Source of the DNA: Temnothorax longispinosus
Taxonomy: Eukaryota > Arthropoda > Insecta > Hymenoptera > Formicidae
Assembly: GCF_030848805.1 (NCBI RefSeq)
Contig: NC_092364.1
Location: forward strand, 9,383,770 to 9,447,769
Length of the DNA: 64,000 nucleotides
Direction: 5' to 3'
The position numbers were made by a program, and so were the translations under genes. Below are positions 58,015 through 64,000 of the stretch, in pieces. The notes beneath the pieces are model-generated. The model searched no databases, was not told where the DNA came from, and was given only the letters and a program-made list of their open reading frames with translations. Every line of letters begins with the position of its first letter. Within the stretch, counting starts at the first letter, position 1.

Positions 58015-58044
58015 CTGAGGATGACCCAAAAAAAGGGTCGAAAC
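58015..58044 (+). ncRNA. Hammerhead-like ribozyme motif, plus copy
   Basis: Same layout as the minus copy, with loop AAAAAAA instead of AAGAAAA. Core bases and the 5 bp helix are identical between the two copies, which suggests constraint or recent origin. Confidence 0.45.
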
Positions 58045-58150
58045 GTACGTAATATTGTAATTGACACTTTAATCGTGATGTATTGACATGTAATAAATTT
58101 TAGCGATTGTAACCACGCTTGGCTCTTATTGCCTGATTAATTCTAATATT

Positions 58151-58649
58151 AAATATTATATTTATTCATATAATTTTATAAGAAAAATGTCAATTTTTGC
58201 CCTTGAATCGCTTGAGACATCCGCAGTATTCCACGCAGTAATTGAATATTCCACCGTATCTGGCACGCAGTAATTCATGCATCGAGATATTTTTTTAAAA
58301 CTTTGTTTTTTGCTTTTTAATTAATTCTTCACATTATATCGCACTAATTTTTTCATCTTGCAGAAAAATCATCAAATTTTTATTAACAAAAAAAATGTCA
58401 TTTTTTTTAGTCGCACGTTTTATTTTATTCGTCAAAGTTTAATTTGAATAAGAAGCCGCAATAATACCCACATTTACCCTAGACTTGCGACTCGAGTAAG
58501 TAGCAAGTTACTGACTCTTTTTTATAAGAGATAAGCGAGAAGTGGCTTGCTACTTGATTCGTCTTCCTAGTAAGTTTTATGTGATACTTACGTTAGCAAT
58601 TATGAAATTTTCAATCGCAGCGTCTAGACGATTGACTAGATCGTCCGAG
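58151..58649. other. Spacer or intron before the SLC13 exon
   Basis: AT-rich, no upstream exon recognised. The acceptor for the next exon was not resolved; GTCCGAG just before 58650 is the nearest candidate and is weak. Confidence 0.4.
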
Positions 58650-59480
58650 GGCTTGATCACTTGGCAGATCATTCAGACAAAGATGCCGTGGAGGTTGGTA
58701 TTTCTACTAGGCAGCGGTTTCGCCGTCTCGAAAGGCAGTAGTGTCTCAGGACTGGCTATGAAAATAGGATTAGCTTTGGTGCCTCTGAAGGAATTGCCTC
58801 CTGTGCTGATGATGACCGTTGTTCTTCTGTTCGTTAATACTCTGACGGAGTTTACTTCAAACGTTGGCACAGCTAATATAATTCTACCTGTTGTCGCTCA
58901 CATGGTGAGAATTTATGCAAAGATAAGACATACGTATCAATAAACATCGATTGTCAATGTCAACAATTTCAAGACAAATTATTTTCGCAAATTTTATCCA
59001 CTCTTAAAAATTTTGTACATTACGTTCTTTCTTTTTCAAAATCTTGTACCACCTACGCGGCAATTGACAAAAAATAATTTTTTTAAAATGTAACATTTAC
59101 AATTTTTTTTGTTTATTTTAAAAATCTATATTTTCTTATCAAATATCGTAATTATATTCATATTATATTCATATTATACTCATTTTTATATTTGCTTCTC
59201 AAAGTGTGTGGCAATGAAGATACATCCTTTATATCTGATGATGCCAGTGACTTTGATGTGTTCGTACGCATTCAGAATGCCAGCCGCTACGCCACCGAAT
59301 GCAATTATAACTGTCGCGGGTCATCTACAAACTCGTATACTAATAGCAGTCGGATGTTTTCCCGCAATGTACAGTTTGATAGTGCAAGTTATACTATTCT
59401 CTACTTGGGGACCCTTCATTTACAGCATCGGAGAGTTTCCAGCTTGGGCAGAACAGCATGATATTAACCGGAAACCATAA
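58650..59480 (+). CDS. SLC13-family (INDY-like) anion transporter, last two exons
   Basis: Exon 58650-58904 and exon 59205-59480 join in frame across a GTGAGA/CTCAAAG intron. The first encodes LITWQIIQTKMPWRLVFLLG, GFAVSKGSSVSGL and TEFTSNVGTANIILPV, the conserved transport region of SLC13. The second encodes HPLYLMMPVTLMCSYAFRMP and ATPPNAI, the family C-terminal signature, then a last membrane helix and a stop. SLC13 proteins move dicarboxylates or citrate, often with sodium, across the plasma membrane. AATAAA occurs near 59570. Upstream exons are not in this window or lie beyond the Penelope insertions. Frame and motifs look intact. Confidence 0.85.
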
Positions 59481-59689
59481 TCTGGTCTTATTGCTAATAT
59501 TCTTACATATTATTCATGATAATAATTAATTGTGAAACGTATCCTTATTTGTCGTTTTATGTGTTATGAGAATAAAATTAATTATTTAGGAATAAAATAA
59601 CGAATAAAATGACATAATTCTTTGAATCATAAGCTGTCGATTATTTACCTTTAGAAAGTTAATTCTCTAAATACACGATACATATCTGT

Positions 59690-60290
59690 TTGGCGTATCG
59701 CCTTGTATATATTGGTAGTTGTAAATAGTTAAATTAGTCGTTAGAAATAGTTGTTAGGTTAGTCGTATTATTGTCTCTTATTTCTTTTCTTTCGCGCAAA
59801 ACGTCGGTGGATCGCGGTCGGCAGAGATCAAGCGACTCACCTATTGGTGCTGCCATCGCCCATCCACCGACAGCAGCAATTACCCCCAAAAAGGGGAGCA
59901 CCTACTCGCCCGCGGCACATTGCAGGACCGCGGGCACTCATAGTTACACAGTACATGGAACAAAATTTTTAGGAACGCTCGGCCGCATGTTCACCGATCT
60001 CTCGCTTGCTTTGCCTGCTCACCTGCTTGCTTGTGCCTGCTCTCTGAATGCATGCCGAAAGGGGCCACGGACAGAACGAGAATCGGCGGATTCCAGAGGA
60101 CGACCAGCAAATCACGGTGAGTCGCTTTTCGCTTTCGCTTTTTTTCGGTTTCCGTTGCATGTGCGCGCACATTTCGTTTTCGCTTCACAACTAGTTGTAA
60201 GGGGATTTTAATTACCCCCTTTGGTCCTTCGAGCAATATCGCTAATCTTTAGACAATCTCGCCTCCGGGGACCTGACACGTCCGCGTCCC
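59690..60290 (+). other. GC-richer segment, possible first exon or promoter
   Basis: A frame open from 59771 meets CACG|GTGAGTCGC, a strong donor, near 60116. Repeated GCTTGC/CCTGC words resemble the low-complexity stretch at 18520-18580 in inverted form. This could be a promoter with a first exon of an unseen gene. No protein similarity recognised. Confidence 0.25.
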
Positions 60291-60399
60291 CTCGCTCATT
60301 GGTCCTTCAAGCCGGATTTTTGCGTTAGAAAAATTATCTCGAAAAATCTCGAAAAAAACTAAACAGTAGTATTTTTATTTCCAAATATGTTGTTACCTC

Positions 60400-60970
60400 G
60401 AAAAAAAAAACAGTGGTAGACGTGGTAGTATTATACCTCAAAAAAATCTAAGTAACAAGTGGTAGACGTAATCTTTGTATCTTGAAAAATCTCGAAAAAA
60501 CCTAAACAGTAGTATTTTTATTTCCAAAAAATTATTACTCAAGTGATACACATCACAAAATTACGTTACCTTATCAAAAATGAGTCGCGCTTCAAGTGAT
60601 CTATTATTTTACAATTACAAAAAAGAAATGATATCTCTTTTTAAATTACAGCGCCAATTACAGAGAACATACACTGAGAAAAAAAATGTGTCAATCCCAA
60701 GAAATATTTAGTCCGATACGTTTAGCTAAACATTTTAGTTTAGTTAACTAAACATTAGTTGAATTAATTAATTCTTGATTAAAGAAACGAAATAAATTGT
60801 TGAAACAATTAATATTTACTTAACTAACTAAAATGTTTAGTTGAACGTATCGAACTAAATATTTCTTGGAATTAACAATTTTTTTTCTCAGTGTATTTTT
60901 CGAGATACAAAGATTACCTCTACCACTTGTTACTTAGGTTTTTTTGAGGTACAATATTACCACTGCTTTT
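60400..60970. repeat. Inverted repeat with a nested MITE
   Basis: 60405-60490 is inverted at 60896-60970 (shared 'taccacttgttactta', 'gatacaaagatta'). The MITE at 60672-60893 lies between the arms. 60340-60380 and 60483-60530 share 'aaacagtagtatttttattt'. Confidence 0.65.
60672..60893. mobile_element. 222 bp MITE with TA duplication (Tc1/mariner type)
   Basis: CACTGAGAAAAAAA at the left is inverted at the right, and TA flanks both ends. The arms extend inward through 'agaaatattta' and 'taaacatttta' words. Noncoding. Confidence 0.8.
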
Positions 60971-61008
60971 CTTCGATTAGAATAAAAGATTGAATCATGA
61001 AGAATTAC

Positions 61009-61226
61009 ACAGAGGTAACAGTACAAAATACAAATATTTTATTAAAATATTTAAACCCAACAAGAAAATACAAGGTATTTAAATACAAAGTTTATATATG
61101 TATTTTAAAAGATTTAATCGCATCGCAAAGAATTACAGAGGTAACAGTACAAAATACAAATATTTTATTAAAATATTTAAACCCAACAAGGAAATACAAG
61201 GTATTTAAATACAAAGTTTATATATG
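61009..61226. repeat. 126 bp tandem repeat running into a gap
   Basis: 'acagaggtaacagtac' occurs at 61009 and 61135 and the following bases are nearly identical. The second unit ends at the N run, so the array probably continues. Confidence 0.9.
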
Positions 61227-61726
61227 NNNNNNNNNNNNNNNNNNNNNNNNNNNNNNNNNNNNNNNNNNNNNNNNNNNNNNNNNNNNNNNNNNNNNNNNNN
61301 NNNNNNNNNNNNNNNNNNNNNNNNNNNNNNNNNNNNNNNNNNNNNNNNNNNNNNNNNNNNNNNNNNNNNNNNNNNNNNNNNNNNNNNNNNNNNNNNNNNN
61401 NNNNNNNNNNNNNNNNNNNNNNNNNNNNNNNNNNNNNNNNNNNNNNNNNNNNNNNNNNNNNNNNNNNNNNNNNNNNNNNNNNNNNNNNNNNNNNNNNNNN
61501 NNNNNNNNNNNNNNNNNNNNNNNNNNNNNNNNNNNNNNNNNNNNNNNNNNNNNNNNNNNNNNNNNNNNNNNNNNNNNNNNNNNNNNNNNNNNNNNNNNNN
61601 NNNNNNNNNNNNNNNNNNNNNNNNNNNNNNNNNNNNNNNNNNNNNNNNNNNNNNNNNNNNNNNNNNNNNNNNNNNNNNNNNNNNNNNNNNNNNNNNNNNN
61701 NNNNNNNNNNNNNNNNNNNNNNNNNN
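61227..61726. other. Assembly gap of exactly 500 N
   Basis: Unknown sequence between a tandem repeat and a foldback element. Confidence 0.99.
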
Positions 61727-61729
61727 TGG

Positions 61730-62558
61730 TAATTATGCAGTTTAGGGAAAGCACCTCCGATGACCTTGACCTTGACATATGTTGTCAAGGTCACCCTCCT
61801 GAGTGACTTTTAGAAGGTTTTAGCCGTCGCTTGTTTTTTATTAAAAAGTTATAAACAAAAAAAGTTTCGAAAATATAGCAGTTATTTAAGTACAGAGAGA
61901 CATAAACGACTAATATTACGTTTTTCTTTAAAGCCGAGAATACTTTATTTCGCGAAAAAGTCGCTGCTTTACTAAAACACACCATTTAAAGCAGTAAATT
62001 GTTGATAAATTGAAGTCTTTTTGTTAAAGCAGAAAATATTTTATTTTGCGAAAAAGTCGCTGCTTTACCAAAACACAACATTTAAAGCAGTAAATTAATT
62101 GATAAATTGAAGTCTTTTTGTTAAAGCAAAGAATACTTTATTTTGCGAAAAAGTCGCTGTTTACCAAAACACAACATTTAAAGCAGTAAATCGTTGATCA
62201 CTAACCTACATAGGTTAGTTGACGCGCTTTAAAAGTATTTAAGTGTTTAAAGCGCGTCAACTAACCTATATATGCACCTATATATGCTATATTTTCCAAA
62301 CTTTTTTTTGTTAATAACTTTTTAACGAATAGCGAGCGACGGCTAAAACCTTCTGAAGGTCCCTCGGGGTCATGACCTTGACAACATATATCAAGATCAT
62401 TGAAATCGGTGAGGTCGCCAAACTTTTTTTTGTTAATAACTTTTTAATGAAAAACGAGCGACGGCTAAAACCTTCTGAAGGTCACTCAGGAGGGTGACCT
62501 TGACAACATATGTCAAGGTCAAGGTCATCGGAGGTGCTTCCCTAAACTGCATAATACC
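61730..62558. mobile_element. Foldback element with internal tandem repeats
   Basis: Arms of 110-130 bp are inverted: 'tgcagtttagggaa', 'cacctccgatgacctt' and 'ggttttagccgtcgct' at 61737-61830 recur inverted at 62457-62556. A decayed extra arm copy lies at 62295-62400. Between the arms, units of about 95 bp with 'aagtcgctg' and 'tttaaagcagtaaat' repeat three times (61955-62195). Noncoding. Confidence 0.85.
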
Positions 62559-62694
62559 TTATTTTATAATTTTATTATTTTCTTTGTTATACATTAATTA
62601 TAAATTATTTAAGACAATTTTCTATAGAAAATTGTTTCTTTAAACTTTTTAGGGAAAAAAAACGTTAAATTTTTTAATAAACTGATAACTTATT

Positions 62695-62946
62695 TGTTTC
62701 GGGAAATAGGAAGGCCGTCGAGTGGTAAGCGAGTGATGACTCGGTGGTAATGATAACACTACTTATATTTCGTTAGAATACAGAGAGCTAACCGGACAAC
62801 GTATCGTGAACACGGACTTGGACAGACAGACCACAGACTCGAGAAGAACATTAAGTCAGACATTAGATAGATAGGCAACTCTATGGGATAATGGTTCTCC
62901 AGATGTCGCGCTGTGAATCGCCACCAATCCGGATTCAGCTCGAACA
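62695..62946 (-). mobile_element. 3' LTR of a copia element
   Basis: On the minus strand the LTR opens TGTTCGAGC directly after a purine tract GAGGGGAGG and closes CGAAACA, 252 bp. The pol frame runs into it before stopping at 62856. The 5' LTR lies beyond the window. Confidence 0.7.
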
Positions 62947-64000
62947 CCTCCCCTCGATGAGCACACGACGTCTGTGAAATTGTTAGACGTTTTTAGATTT
63001 AAGAGATCAAGACATCTCTCGTGTTTCAACCTAGGAAGTCCCTTGGTGAGAATGTCTGCGGCCATTAGCTCAGTGGGAGTATATTCAATCTTCAAGATTC
63101 CGCTCTCCATCACCTCGCGTACATAGTGATGGCGAACATCAATGTGCTTGGTTCTGGCGTGGAAGACAGGATTCTCCGCCAGTTTCCGGGCTCCGTTGTT
63201 ATCATTGAAGATCGTCATTTTGGTTGGTAACTCGATGCCGAGGTCGCTGATAAATCTTTGAAGGTAAACAGCCTCCTTCACGGCGTCTGATACAGCCATG
63301 TATTCGGCTTCAGTAGACGAAAGGGCAGTGGTCCTCTGCTTCTTGGACTCCCAGGATATGAGACATCCGTTCAATACAAAAGCATAACCCGTATAGGATC
63401 GTCGGTCGTCTAGACAATTCGCCCAATCCGCATCAGCATAGCCAGTGAGTTGTTTGGTAGATCTCTTGAATGACAGTCCAAGATTCGATGTTCCTTTGAG
63501 GTATCGCAAGACACGCTTGGCTGCCTTCCAGTGGGTTTCGTTGTAACAATTGTTGAACTGCCCCAGGTGACTCACTGCGTATGAAATATCGGGCCTAGTG
63601 CACATGGCTAAGTATGTCAGCCTCCCGACCAGCTCCCGAAAAGGCAGTTCCTCCTCTTGCATACTGGAATCGTCTTCGCTCTTTCTTAATTTCTGGCTGC
63701 AATCCAGCGGAGTAGCCACTGGCTTCGAGTCCTCATTCCGAATCGGTCCAGAGTATCTTTGATATACCCCTTTTGACTCAATGTCATTCCATCCTTGTTC
63801 CGAGTAAACTCGATGCCGAGACAATATTTACTTCGCCGAGATCCTTGATCTGAAAACTTTTAGAAAGATGTTCAGTTAGTTTAGTGATTTCTGATAGGTC
63901 GCGGGATGCCACCAGGATGTCGTCCACGTAGACTGTGACGATAAGGATATTTTCGCCTCTTCCCTTGAAGAATACGCACGGATCAGCTGTAGATTGCTTA
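62947..64000 (-). pseudogene. Copia pol: RT end and RNase H, continues past the window
   Basis: From the right edge leftwards: the RT catalytic box TVYVDDILVAS near 63935, FQIKDLGEV, then RPDISYAVSHLGQF and RVLRYLKGTSNLGL. The RNase H part contains GYADADWANCLDDRRSYTGY, STEAEYMA and HIDVRHHYVRE. This is the classic Ty1/copia order. Frames change near 63815 and 63745. The stretch 63720-62947 is a continuous, well conserved frame, so the copy is fairly young. Confidence 0.85.

Larger units (their letters stand above)
56276..58150 (+). mobile_element. Penelope-like element, plus copy: RT without endonuclease
   Basis: The RT region runs from 56276 to about 57850, and then jumps directly to the 3' terminal sequence at about 57865. 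The linker and GIY-YIG region of the minus copy, roughly 0.9 kb, are absent. A 281 bp TTAA element splits RT. Confidence 0.8.

Overview
The window is eukaryotic, AT-rich, intron-bearing and saturated with transposable elements. The mix (P-element/THAP, piggyBac, PIF/Harbinger, Helitron, CR1/Jockey-group LINE, Penelope, gypsy, copia, long solo LTRs, many foldback MITEs) and the single clear host-type gene (SLC13/INDY-like transporter) point to an arthropod, most likely an insect. A hymenopteran such as an ant is my guess, not something the sequence proves. Three runs of exactly 500 N (5025-5524, 25751-26250, 61227-61726) are placeholder gaps, each next to repetitive sequence.

Layout. 1-5 kb: a tandem pair of TTAA-flanked MITEs, a tandem repeat split by a 900 bp palindrome, and a Helitron 5' end. 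5.7-9 kb: a broken minus-strand P-element/THAP transposase with four recognisable exons. 9.6-13.7 kb: a nearly full-length, frameshifted LINE. 14-18 kb: ATATATG-rich repeats, a decayed piggyBac transposase, and a Helitron 3' end. 19-24 kb: a TTA-flanked MITE, a solo LTR with internal tandem repeats, a small MADF-domain gene, and a Helitron carrying a LINE 3' tail. 26-29 kb: a LINE fragment with ORF1 but no ORF2, then a second Helitron 3' end split by a TTAA element. 30-39 kb: solo LTRs with 4 bp target duplications, nested foldback elements, and a (CA)n-centred palindrome. 39-42 kb: a region unusually dense in ATTGG/CCAAT motifs. 43-46 kb: a PIF/Harbinger transposon with transposase and Myb/SANT-like partner. 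46-54 kb: a third copy of the long LTR family, then a gypsy element. 55-58 kb: an inverted pair of Penelope copies with complementary deletions and hammerhead-like motifs. 58.6-59.5 kb: the two last exons of an SLC13-like transporter. 60-62.6 kb: foldback elements. 62.7-64 kb: the 3' part of a copia element on the minus strand.

There is no evidence of a cooperating gene system. The logic of the window is nested insertion: elements sit inside elements, and target-site duplications (TTAA, TTA, TA, 4 bp) allow several events to be ordered. Many frame breaks in the transposon genes fall in homopolymer runs, so part of the apparent decay may be sequencing error. Catalytic-residue changes in the gypsy element look like real decay.
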